Of a DNA stretch of 18,067 nt, positions 1-7,382 are shown in pieces. The DNA comes from Spirochaetaceae bacterium (lineage in GTDB: Bacteria; Spirochaetota; Spirochaetia; DSM-2461). Each line of letters starts with the position of its first letter. The stretch's first letter is position 1. Made by a program: the position numbers and the translations under genes. The notes beneath the pieces were generated by a model. That model was given only the letters and a program-made list of their open reading frames with translations. It did not search any database and had not been told where the DNA came from. The DNA lies in contig JAEINM010000026.1 in the NCBI GenBank assembly GCA_016342385.1, forward strand, positions 1-18,067, written 5' to 3'.

Positions 1-2097
1 ATTGTTGTTATTCAGGAAAATGAGATATTCGGCAGGAGAAAAAGAGTACCTTCTTCTGTAAAAAAGGTAAAAAGTGCCGTAATTGATTCTTTTATTGAAC
101 TCAATCCTGGGGATCTGATCGTACATGTCAATTATGGGATCGGCCGATTTAGGGGAATAGAAAGAATCAAAGCTGCGGGAAATGAAAGAGATTATATTTC
201 TATAGAATATGCCGGTGAAGATTCGATATTTGTCCCTATAGAGCAGGTTAATCTGGTCCAGAGGTATATCGGTAATGAGGGGCGCGATGCCCGACTCGAC
301 AAAATCGGCGGGAAAGCATGGGACGCCAAAAAGAACAAAGTCAGAAAGTCCGTAGAAAATCTGGCAGATATGCTGGTGAAACTCTACGCAAGGCGTCAGG
401 AGGCCAAAGGTTATGCTTTTGCCGCTGATAATGACTTCCAGGTCGCTTTTGAAGCATCATTCCCCTATCAGGAAACAGAAGATCAGCTCATCAGCATCGA
501 AGAAGTTAAAAAAGATATGGAATCTCCTTCTCCCATGGACAGACTGGTCTGTGGCGATGTGGGATACGGTAAAACCGAGGTGGCTATGAGAGCCGCTTTT
601 AAAGCTGTTATGGGGGGTAAGCAGGTGGCTTTACTCTGCCCTACGACAATTCTGGCCGAACAGCATTATGAAAATTTCTGTGACCGTTTTAAGCGTTTCC
701 CCATTGAAGTGGGCCATTTATCCCGTTTTGTAACAAGAAAGGATCAGAAGATTGTTCTGGATAATCTGGCTGAGGGAAGTTGTGATATTGTCATTGGTAC
801 CCACCGGATTCTTTCAAAGGATGTGCAGTTTAAAAATCTGGGATTGATGGTCATCGATGAAGAGCAGAGGTTCGGTGTCAAAGATAAGGAAAAACTCAAG
901 AATATAAAAGCTTCTATAGACTGCCTGGCTATGTCGGCCACTCCTATCCCCAGGACACTTCATATGTCCCTGTTAAAAATCCGCGATATGTCTGTTTTAA
1001 AAACAGCTCCCTATAACCGGCAGCCGATTGAAACATTTATTCAGGAATATAATCCCGAAATAATAGCGGGAGCCATTCGGAGAGAGGTCGAAAGGGGAGG
1101 TCAGGTCTTTTTCCTTCACAACAGAGTTGAAAGTCTCGACAATGTTCAGCTTTTCCTTCAGGAACTCATTCCCGAAGTTTTTATAGAAACAGCTCATGGT
1201 AAAATGTCAGGTAGAGAACTGGAAGATGTTATGCACCGCTTTATACATGGATCTTTTCAAGTGCTTGTGGCCACAACGATAATCGAAAATGGAATTGATA
1301 TTCCCAATGTCAATACAATCATTATCGACAGGGCTGATATGTATGGGATATCACAATTGTACCAGCTGAGAGGTCGTGTCGGCCGGTCCGGTAAAGTCGC
1401 TTATGCCTATATGTTTTATCCCGAACAAAGGGGGCTTTCTGAACTGGCGATGAAACGTCTTCAGGCTATTTCCGATTTTACTGAATTGGGATCGGGATTT
1501 AAAATCGCCATGAAAGACATGGAAGTGCGAGGTGCCGGGAATCTTCTCGGCAGAGAACAGTCCGGTGAAATAGTTTCAGTCGGATTCGATATGTACTTGA
1601 GGCTTCTTGAAGAAGCCGTGGCATTGAGAACCGATGATGATAGGAAAGATGAAGCCCCCGAGGTATATCTTGAACTGGATTACACAGGGTTTATTCCCGA
1701 TTCCTATATAGACGATGCTACAGAAAAAATGGAAGTTTACAAAAAGATTGCTTCAGTTATTTCTGATGATGATCTCGACAGAGTGCATAGCGAATTACAT
1801 GACCGGTTTGGACCTTTACCCGATGAGGTCCAAAGTCTTCTTTCTCTGGCTGAAATTAGAATAATATGCAGTAAATTGTGGATCTCTTCCATGAAGGAGA
1901 GGAGAGGCATTGTCGCAGTGGAATTCGGAAAAATAGCCAAACTTTCTATCGATAAAGTTATGAAGATGACAAATAAAAGTGGTGGTACTGTTAAGTTTAA
2001 CCCCGCCAGTCAGACAGGTATTCTTATTGAGACAGGAAAAATCGGCCTGAAAGAAAAGTCCGAATTCCTGCGGGAAAAGCTCTCAACTCTTATTTAG
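1..2097 (+). CDS. mfd: Transcription-repair coupling factor Mfd, C-terminal ~698 residues (5' end outside window)
   Basis: Mfd is a DNA translocase that pushes or removes RNA polymerase stalled at lesions and recruits UvrA. The reading frame is open from base 1, so the start lies outside; a usual Mfd is about 1,100-1,150 residues, so roughly 400-450 are missing. Numbering from the window edge: residues ~33-90 are the CarD-like RNA-polymerase interaction domain (NPGDLIVHVNYGIGRFRGIE). Residues 184-193 carry Walker A (GDVGYGKT). DEEQ at 286-289 is the Walker B box typical of Mfd and RecG, and SATPIPRTL at ~312-320 is motif III. Further on are the QLRGRVGRSG motif VI and a TRCF C-terminal domain (D7) from about residue 550. 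The first ATG, at 370, lies inside the RNAP-binding/linker region and is not the start. The stop overlaps the stop of the convergent gene 2094-4871. Identification is firm from the motif order. Confidence 0.96.
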   Translation: MVVIQENEIFGRRKRVPSSVKKVKSAVIDSFIELNPGDLIVHVNYGIGRFRGIERIKAAGNERDYISIEYAGEDSIFVPIEQVNLVQRYIGNEGRDARLDKIGGKAWDAKKNKVRKSVENLADMLVKLYARRQEAKGYAFAADNDFQVAFEASFPYQETEDQLISIEEVKKDMESPSPMDRLVCGDVGYGKTEVAMRAAFKAVMGGKQVALLCPTTILAEQHYENFCDRFKRFPIEVGHLSRFVTRKDQKIVLDNLAEGSCDIVIGTHRILSKDVQFKNLGLMVIDEEQRFGVKDKEKLKNIKASIDCLAMSATPIPRTLHMSLLKIRDMSVLKTAPYNRQPIETFIQEYNPEIIAGAIRREVERGGQVFFLHNRVESLDNVQLFLQELIPEVFIETAHGKMSGRELEDVMHRFIHGSFQVLVATTIIENGIDIPNVNTIIIDRADMYGISQLYQLRGRVGRSGKVAYAYMFYPEQRGLSELAMKRLQAISDFTELGSGFKIAMKDMEVRGAGNLLGREQSGEIVSVGFDMYLRLLEEAVALRTDDDRKDEAPEVYLELDYTGFIPDSYIDDATEKMEVYKKIASVISDDDLDRVHSELHDRFGPLPDEVQSLLSLAEIRIICSKLWISSMKERRGIVAVEFGKIAKLSIDKVMKMTNKSGGTVKFNPASQTGILIETGKIGLKEKSEFLREKLSTLI

Positions 2098-4871
2098 TTC
2101 AGACTGTTAAATGATAAAAAGAAATATACCTTTATATCTTCGGCGGGATCAAACTTTTTTCCTTTATTGTAGAACCGGAAGTTTATTCCGGCTCCAGCGG
2201 GTATTTTCCCGTAGTTGTATCCATAGGTCCCGATAAACTCTATTCCGCCATAGAGTTCATTGCTTCCATAGTCATCCAAAAGAAAATTACTGATCCCCTC
2301 CAGGTGGATGGCTGCGGCAATATTCTGGATGTTAAAACCTAAGGGCAGACCCCAGTCAACAAGGGCGATGGGCATCAGATAGTCCAGTGAATAATAGAGT
2401 GAGAAATCCGAATCAACCGATGAGGGAGACCAGCCCCTGGCACTTATGACCGATGATGATAATCCTCTGTTGTGATAAGCTCCCTCCCAGCCGGTTTTTA
2501 ATAGAAAACTTTCTGGTCCCAGAGGAAGAGTCAGGGAGCCCGACTCTTTAATCGCAAAAGAAGTGCTTTCAGAGGACAATAGAGGCAGAAGGATGGATAT
2601 TTCAAGTTGGTTGAACAGGCGAAAATCACCGAAGAGAGACTTGCGGGGATAGTTGATCCTGTAATTGTTTAATGCCAACCCCCCACCTGTATAAAGAAAA
2701 TTGTATGCTTTCCCGGAGAATGATTCTGCCAGTGAGAAAGAATCAAGTTCATAAAATTGCAGAGAGTGTCTAACCGATATGAAAGTTTGAAGAACATTTC
2801 TCCAGTTTAAACGGTTCTTTTCAAAAAGAGGAAATACCAATCCGGCAGTTTGCTCTGTTTTCTGGCCCCAGTAATATTGGGAGTTCTGAGATAATTCTTC
2901 ATATGTCTGAACCACTGAATAATTTATACTGGAAGTTCCAATCTTTCTTGAGTAATCAATATAGCCGCTTAACTGGCCAAGTCCCGGCAGATAATTCAAT
3001 TCAAAAGTCCATTGGCTCGACTGAGCGTATGATCCGGCAAATATTGCCGCACCGACACCCCATTGTACTCCTTCTGAGGCGGAGATATTAATGTATGGTT
3101 TGGGAAGCCATAAATAGGGGCGTGCCCAATCGAAATAATACTGTGTTTCATAGGTGTTAATCGGGAAAGGAGAAGGGGGAACAGAGGATACGGAGAGAGA
3201 ATAATCTCCGGATTCCTTTACCACCCCTTTCCTGAGTTCATATCCCCTGATCCGGTAACTGCTATAGAATACGGTTTCTCCTGATATAAACCCATCAGCA
3301 ATACCGACGGGATCTTTAAAAATCAGTTCTGTTCTGCCGGTTTGAATATTATATAGAAAAAGGGATAAATCATCCTCTCTGTCAGAAACATATGAAAGTC
3401 TGTTTTCATCAATAAATCTGGGAAAATACTCACTCGGCAGATCCTTAGAATATAGAGGTTTTACCGAATCAGGTTCTGACAATTTCATGGTATAAATATC
3501 CTGAAACCCATGATCATTCAGGACAAAGGCAATCATCTCGGATGTGGGGGAAAAAACCGGATTCATAATGTTCGTCTGATCCTTTACAAATATATCGGTT
3601 GTCTGTCCGGTAATTTTATTGACTGAAACGAGCTTCGAATAAGACCCTGTTCTCTGGACGGCAATGATAGAATCTCCATCTGGTGAAATCGCCGGATGAA
3701 ACAAAGACTGATCTTTAGAAATTAAAGTCGTTGAACCTTGATTGTGGAGATAGAGATTGGATGATAAAGAAAAACCATACATATGATACAGACTGGAATC
3801 ACCTGATGCAAAAACAATATTTTCTCCGCTGGAATCGGCACAGAAAGAACTGCCATCCATTAAATTCGTTTCTACAATTATCTCCTCTTCACCTGTCTGT
3901 ACATCAACTAACAGTATAGCGGAATTTTTCTCCTGATCGGTTCTATATATGAGAATCCCTTTTTCTGTTAGAACAGGATGAGTCCAGTCCCCGTAGTTTC
4001 CAGTACTGATCTTCTCACTTCGGTAGGAATCCAGTATATGGGGCTGCAGGGCATATTTTCTCTGTTCAGAAGCTTTAAGATCTTCAAATATCTCCTTTAT
4101 ACTTTTTCCCGTTTCCATTTTTATGGCATGGAAAGGTCCGAAAAAGGGAAATCTGATATAGCGATTATAGATATTCTGGATAATATCCTCTCCGAAGTTC
4201 TCTATCAAATGCTTAACAAGGATATAGCCGCCAGAATAAATCCTATTGTATGGGGGGAAGTCTGAACTATAGGCAAGCTGATATATATTGAAGTACTTTT
4301 TTTCTACTGCTGCAGCTTTAGTTAAGGCTTCAAAGTATTTGTTTCTCCCTCGTCCTCCTTTAGTGAATTCCGTTTCCAGGTAAACGGCGATTCCCTCTAC
4401 CATCCAGGCGGGTAGAAACGCTCCGTTTGCAGCAGCCAGATCCATACCGAATATATAACTCAGACCACCGAATAATCCGCGTCTTTTTTTCAGTTGAACA
4501 AAGTGCACCGTTTCATGGAGCAGCAGTTCAAATAACCACGATTCACTTTTCGTAGAGTTTTCACTATTTAAAGGATATACAGGATAGAGAGTTATTGAGC
4601 CTGGGATGGGATAAAACATTCCATTGGGACGGTCAATCCGACTATTGATATAGACGTGTATTCTCTTGGGATAAAAATCAAAAAAATCAGTGACTTTTTC
4701 ATAAATTTCTTCACTGTAATCTGCCAGTTCAAATGCGGTCGTCTCATCATATTCTTCAAAAATAAACGTGTAATGTTCAGTTGAGAGTTTTTTCCAACCG
4801 GAAAAATCATCACTCCATAGTGAAAGAGGTAAAACTATTAGTATTATTGAAAAGAATTTTTTAATATGCAT
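2094..4871 (-). CDS. Exported peptidase-MA-like / TolB-type beta-propeller / outer-membrane-barrel protein
   Basis: A 925-residue secreted protein. Residues 1-20 form a signal peptide (KK, then a hydrophobic stretch ending LPLSLWS) with no lipobox cysteine. Residues ~28-230 look like a zinc-peptidase domain of the peptidase MA kind. HETVH at 119-123 supplies the two zinc histidines and catalytic Glu, and PAWMVEGIAVYLE at 154-166 supplies a likely third ligand (E159). Residues ~290-560 contain repeated PD40/TolB-like blades, for example HPAISPDGDSIIAV and NPVFSPTSEMIAFV. Residues ~590-925 alternate aromatic/hydrophobic and polar residues with many Tyr, Gly and Ser, as in a beta-barrel. I infer a periplasmic protease plus propeller anchored in the outer membrane; the substrate is unknown. 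The start is the first ATG, with only a weak AGG upstream and a signal peptide directly after it. The gene is monocistronic and convergent with mfd. The domain calls are by eye; the barrel is the least certain. Confidence 0.8.
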   Translation of the reverse strand: MHIKKFFSIILIVLPLSLWSDDFSGWKKLSTEHYTFIFEEYDETTAFELADYSEEIYEKVTDFFDFYPKRIHVYINSRIDRPNGMFYPIPGSITLYPVYPLNSENSTKSESWLFELLLHETVHFVQLKKRRGLFGGLSYIFGMDLAAANGAFLPAWMVEGIAVYLETEFTKGGRGRNKYFEALTKAAAVEKKYFNIYQLAYSSDFPPYNRIYSGGYILVKHLIENFGEDIIQNIYNRYIRFPFFGPFHAIKMETGKSIKEIFEDLKASEQRKYALQPHILDSYRSEKISTGNYGDWTHPVLTEKGILIYRTDQEKNSAILLVDVQTGEEEIIVETNLMDGSSFCADSSGENIVFASGDSSLYHMYGFSLSSNLYLHNQGSTTLISKDQSLFHPAISPDGDSIIAVQRTGSYSKLVSVNKITGQTTDIFVKDQTNIMNPVFSPTSEMIAFVLNDHGFQDIYTMKLSEPDSVKPLYSKDLPSEYFPRFIDENRLSYVSDREDDLSLFLYNIQTGRTELIFKDPVGIADGFISGETVFYSSYRIRGYELRKGVVKESGDYSLSVSSVPPSPFPINTYETQYYFDWARPYLWLPKPYINISASEGVQWGVGAAIFAGSYAQSSQWTFELNYLPGLGQLSGYIDYSRKIGTSSINYSVVQTYEELSQNSQYYWGQKTEQTAGLVFPLFEKNRLNWRNVLQTFISVRHSLQFYELDSFSLAESFSGKAYNFLYTGGGLALNNYRINYPRKSLFGDFRLFNQLEISILLPLLSSESTSFAIKESGSLTLPLGPESFLLKTGWEGAYHNRGLSSSVISARGWSPSSVDSDFSLYYSLDYLMPIALVDWGLPLGFNIQNIAAAIHLEGISNFLLDDYGSNELYGGIEFIGTYGYNYGKIPAGAGINFRFYNKGKKFDPAEDIKVYFFLSFNSLN

Positions 4872-4932
4872 ATATTTTTCTACCTGTAGATATAGAAAAT
4901 AACCAAAAATGTGGTCTTAATGATTTTTTTCT

Positions 4933-4960
4933 ATTATAAAGTAGTTCCTTTTATTCAGAA
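4933..4960 (-). promoter_or_regulatory. Candidate sigma70 promoter of the exported peptidase/propeller gene
   Basis: On the minus strand there is a perfect TATAAT (4938-4933) with TTCTGA (4960-4955) 16 bases upstream. It would start transcription near 4926, about 55 bases before the ATG at 4871. The -10 is consensus and the -35 is weak. The -35 overlaps the -35 proposed for trmB on the other strand. Confidence 0.5.
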
Positions 4961-4982
4961 TAATTGATACATTGAATATTAT
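4954..4982 (+). promoter_or_regulatory. Candidate sigma70 promoter of trmB
   Basis: TTCAGA (4954-4959), 17 bases, then TATTAT (4977-4982), giving four and five matches of six to consensus. The start point would be near 4989, leaving an 18-base leader with no Shine-Dalgarno sequence before the trmB ATG. A less likely alternative is TTGATA (4964-4969) with TATTCA (4987-4992). Confidence 0.4.
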
Positions 4983-5006
4983 CGTTTATTCAAATAAAAT
5001 TAGCAA

Positions 5007-5678
5007 ATGAGTCAAAAGAAACTTATTAAAAGCTATGTGCTTCGTGCCGGACGAATGAGTCCCCTGCAGAGAAAAGCCTATGAAACACTAAAAGACACAC
5101 ACTGTCTGAAGTATGAAGATAAACTGATTGATTTTAAAAAGATATTTCCCGATTTTACCAGTAACTATCTGGAAATAGGTTTTGGAATGGGTGATGTCAC
5201 CCATGCCATAGCGGCGCAAAATCCGCAAAACGCCTATCTCGGGATAGAGGTTCATTCTCCTGGAGTGGGGAAACTGCTTAGTGAAATTGAAAGCAGGGGA
5301 TTGAAAAACCTCAAGGTAATTGAACACGATGCTGTAGATGTTCTGACAAATATGATTCCCGATAATTGTCTAGATGGAATTCATATTTTTTTCCCAGACC
5401 CCTGGCAGAAAAAGAAACATAAAAAAAGAAGACTGATACAGCCGGAATTTACAGCATTATTATCAAAAAAGATAAAACGCGGCGCTTATTTATATGCCGT
5501 TTCAGATTGGGAAGATTATGCTCAGCAGATACTGCAGGTCTTTTCTGGAGAAAAAAGCCTGGTGAATAAATACAGTGACTGGGCAGAACCCCAACTGTGG
5601 AGAACAGAAACAAAATTTGAAAGAAAGGGATTGAAGAAAAACCATCTTATTAGAGAGGTCTTCTTCATTAAAAAATAA
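5007..5678 (+). CDS. trmB: tRNA (guanine-N7-)-methyltransferase TrmB
   Basis: A 223-residue class I SAM-dependent methyltransferase that makes m7G46 in the variable loop of tRNAs, acting in the cytoplasm. The N-terminal IKSYVLRAGRMSPLQRKAYE (7-26) matches the usual TrmB opening, which supports the ATG at 5007. SAM motif I is LEIGFGMG (55-62), followed by the acidic LGIEVHSPGVGKLL (78-91; E81 is the likely ribose-binding residue). The family signature IFFPDPWQKKKHKKRRL (127-143) holds the catalytic D131, and the C-terminal TKFERKG motif lies near residue 202. The length is normal. No Shine-Dalgarno sequence precedes the start (AAAATTAGCAA), so initiation may rely on a short, AT-rich leader. 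The citrate synthase gene starts 16 bases after the stop, so the two are probably co-transcribed although they share no pathway. Confidence 0.95.
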   Translation: MSQKKLIKSYVLRAGRMSPLQRKAYETLKDTHCLKYEDKLIDFKKIFPDFTSNYLEIGFGMGDVTHAIAAQNPQNAYLGIEVHSPGVGKLLSEIESRGLKNLKVIEHDAVDVLTNMIPDNCLDGIHIFFPDPWQKKKHKKRRLIQPEFTALLSKKIKRGAYLYAVSDWEDYAQQILQVFSGEKSLVNKYSDWAEPQLWRTETKFERKGLKKNHLIREVFFIKK

Positions 5679-5694
5679 ACAGGAGCCAAGATCT

Positions 5695-7050
5695 ATGAAA
5701 GACCGTTTTGACATCAAGCATTTAAATGAGTACACGGATTTAATAAATCACAATAGTAAAATCCCGCTTGATTTGTATGAAAAGTACAGTGTCAAGCGCG
5801 GCTTGAGGAATAAGGATGGAACCGGTGTTCTGGTCGGTCTGACTGAAATCGGAGATGTTCATGGTTATATTATGGAAGAGGGTGATAAGATTCCCGTACA
5901 GGGACGTCTGAGATACCGGGGATACAATGTCCAGGATATTGTCAAAGGTTTTCAGCATTGCCGCCGTCATGGTTTTGAAGAGACTGCCTTTCTTCTGCTT
6001 CTGGGTGATATTCCCAAGACGACAGATCTCGATGATTTTTATGCAGAGCTCGGCAAGAGGCGTCAGCTTCCCGACAGTTTTGCAGAAGATATGATTCTGA
6101 AAGCTCCCAGCAGTAATATCATGAATAAACTGGCGAGAAGCATCCTGGCACTCTACAGTTTTGATGAAAATCCTGAAGATAATTCGATTCCCAATGTGCT
6201 GGCGCAGAGTATGAATCTCATTGCTCAGTTCCCGACGATCGTCGCTTATGCTTTTCAGGCAAAAGAACATTATTTTAACGGGAAAAGTCTATACATACAC
6301 ACACCTATTCCCACTCTGAGTACAGCGGAAAACCTTCTGCTCATGGTCAGACCGGACAAGAAATTTACACCACTGGAAGCCGAGGTCCTTGATCTCGCTC
6401 TGGTACTTCACGCTGAACATGGGGGAGGTAATAACTCGGCCTTTTCCACACATGTTGTGTCCTCATCAGGAACCGATACATACTCTGCCATGGCTGCTGC
6501 GGTCGGGTCTCTAAAAGGACCCCTTCATGGAGGCGCGGCGATCCGGGTCAGAGAAATGATGGAAGATCTTATGAAAGAAGTGAAAGACTGGAAAGATGAA
6601 GAGGAAGTTACGGCTTATCTGACGGCAACCCTTAAGAAACAGAAATATGATAAAAAAGGCCTTATCTATGGAATGGGCCACGCTGTATACACCATCTCCG
6701 ACCCTAGGGCCGTATTGTTGAGAGCCAGAGCGGGGGATCTCTCTCTAGAGGCGGGAAGAACTGATGAGTATAACCTTTACTGCCTGGTAGAGAAACTGAG
6801 TCAGGATATTTTTGATAAAATAAAAGGGAATGGTAAGCGCATCTGTGCCAATGTCGACTTCTATTCGGGATTTGTCTATTCCATGCTCAACATACCCAGT
6901 GAACTCTATACACCCATATTTGCCGTATCCAGAATTACAGGATGGTGTGCCCATAGGATTGAAGAGATTGTCAGTGGGGGAAGAATCATCCGGCCGGCCT
7001 ATAAAAGTGTCAGCGTAAAGAAAGAATACATCAGTTTAACTGATAGATAG
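5695..7050 (+). CDS. gltA: Citrate synthase (Si-type fold)
   Basis: A 451-residue citrate synthase condensing oxaloacetate and acetyl-CoA in the cytoplasm. The start is set by AGGAG at 5681-5685, nine bases before ATG. The conserved line RLRYRGYNVQDIV is at 71-83 and the substrate-site LHAEHGGGNNSAF at 238-250. The catalytic triad is His278 (GPLHGGA), His329 (GMGHAVY) and Asp388 (ANVDFYSG). The usual Arg after the second catalytic His (GHRVY in many citrate synthases) is Ala here. I recall GHAVY in some anaerobe homologues, so this is probably a subfamily trait. It carries an N-terminal extension of about 45 residues before the GVLVGLTEIGDVHGY core. A 2-methylcitrate synthase cannot be excluded by eye, but no prp genes lie nearby. 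It is the second gene after trmB and is followed by a strong terminator; no other TCA-cycle gene is present. Confidence 0.92.
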   Translation: MKDRFDIKHLNEYTDLINHNSKIPLDLYEKYSVKRGLRNKDGTGVLVGLTEIGDVHGYIMEEGDKIPVQGRLRYRGYNVQDIVKGFQHCRRHGFEETAFLLLLGDIPKTTDLDDFYAELGKRRQLPDSFAEDMILKAPSSNIMNKLARSILALYSFDENPEDNSIPNVLAQSMNLIAQFPTIVAYAFQAKEHYFNGKSLYIHTPIPTLSTAENLLLMVRPDKKFTPLEAEVLDLALVLHAEHGGGNNSAFSTHVVSSSGTDTYSAMAAAVGSLKGPLHGGAAIRVREMMEDLMKEVKDWKDEEEVTAYLTATLKKQKYDKKGLIYGMGHAVYTISDPRAVLLRARAGDLSLEAGRTDEYNLYCLVEKLSQDIFDKIKGNGKRICANVDFYSGFVYSMLNIPSELYTPIFAVSRITGWCAHRIEEIVSGGRIIRPAYKSVSVKKEYISLTDR

Positions 7051-7081
7051 AAAAAACCGGTCCTTTTAAGACCGGTTTTTT
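7051..7081 (+). terminator. Intrinsic terminator after the citrate synthase gene
   Basis: The arms AAAAAACCGGTC (7051-7062) and GACCGGTTTTTT (7070-7081) pair perfectly over 12 bp around the 7-base loop CTTTTAA. The GC core of six pairs is followed by a run of six T. It begins right after the stop codon. The symmetric A and T tracts would let it work on either strand. Confidence 0.93.
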
Positions 7082-7304
7082 CGCAATAATACAATTTCAG
7101 AACTCTGAGAAAGCAAACCATTAAATCCCATCCCATAATGTAAGGTTCTGCCTGAAAAGTTATCATTTCAAATTTTCCTCTTAATTGTCCCTTTATTAAC
7201 CAACTTTACATAAAGATGAATTTCTATCTTTAGGATTAAGAAGAAGAAGTTTAAATTAATAGTAACCAGTTTTGCCATGGAGTAAATAATTGAATAATAT
7301 TTTG
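7082..7304. other. Non-coding stretch with no recognised gene
   Basis: No frame here has a plausible start, ribosome site and length. The sequence is AT-rich. It contains a short near-palindrome centred at 7102-7103 (TCAGA AC TCTGA, 7097-7108) and a 7-bp inverted repeat TAAAGAT/ATCTTTA (7211-7217/7226-7232). Neither has a tail or context that identifies it. It most likely holds upstream promoter DNA of the sugar operon. Confidence 0.6.
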
Positions 7305-7333
7305 TTGACAGTAAGAGGAAATGCGAATAAAGT
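7305..7333 (+). promoter_or_regulatory. Sigma70 promoter of the sugar ABC operon
   Basis: Consensus TTGACA at 7305-7310, a 17-base spacer and TAAAGT at 7328-7333 (four of six). Transcription would start near 7340, exactly where the 19-bp palindrome begins, so a protein bound there would block initiation. The leader would be about 43 bases. Confidence 0.65.
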
Positions 7334-7339
7334 ATATTT

Positions 7340-7358
7340 GTTCGTTTCTGAAACGAAC
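7340..7358. promoter_or_regulatory. Perfect 19-bp palindrome, probable operator for the ROK repressor
   Basis: GTTCGTTTC T GAAACGAAC: two 9-base arms with one central base and no mismatch. It sits at the predicted transcription start and 25 bases before the binding-protein ATG. The half-site (TTCGTTT/AAACGAA) has the TTnGTTT flavour I recall from XylR-type ROK operators. Assignment to the ROK gene at 10647-11798 is inferred from position. I saw no second copy in the window. Confidence 0.75.
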
Positions 7359-7382
7359 TAGAAAAAACTAGGAGAAAAAAAT

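Noticed and set aside
370..2097. A free-standing 575-residue helicase starting at 370
   Set aside because: The same frame continues upstream to base 1 with the CarD-like RNA-polymerase-binding domain of Mfd, so 370 is an internal Met.
5740..6270. 176-codon minus-strand frame inside the citrate synthase gene
   Set aside because: Antisense to conserved catalytic-protein sequence, with no promoter or domain evidence.
7211..7232. 7-bp inverted repeat as a second operator or small terminator
   Set aside because: AT-rich stem with no tail, no similarity to the 19-bp palindrome and far from the promoter; expected by chance in this composition.
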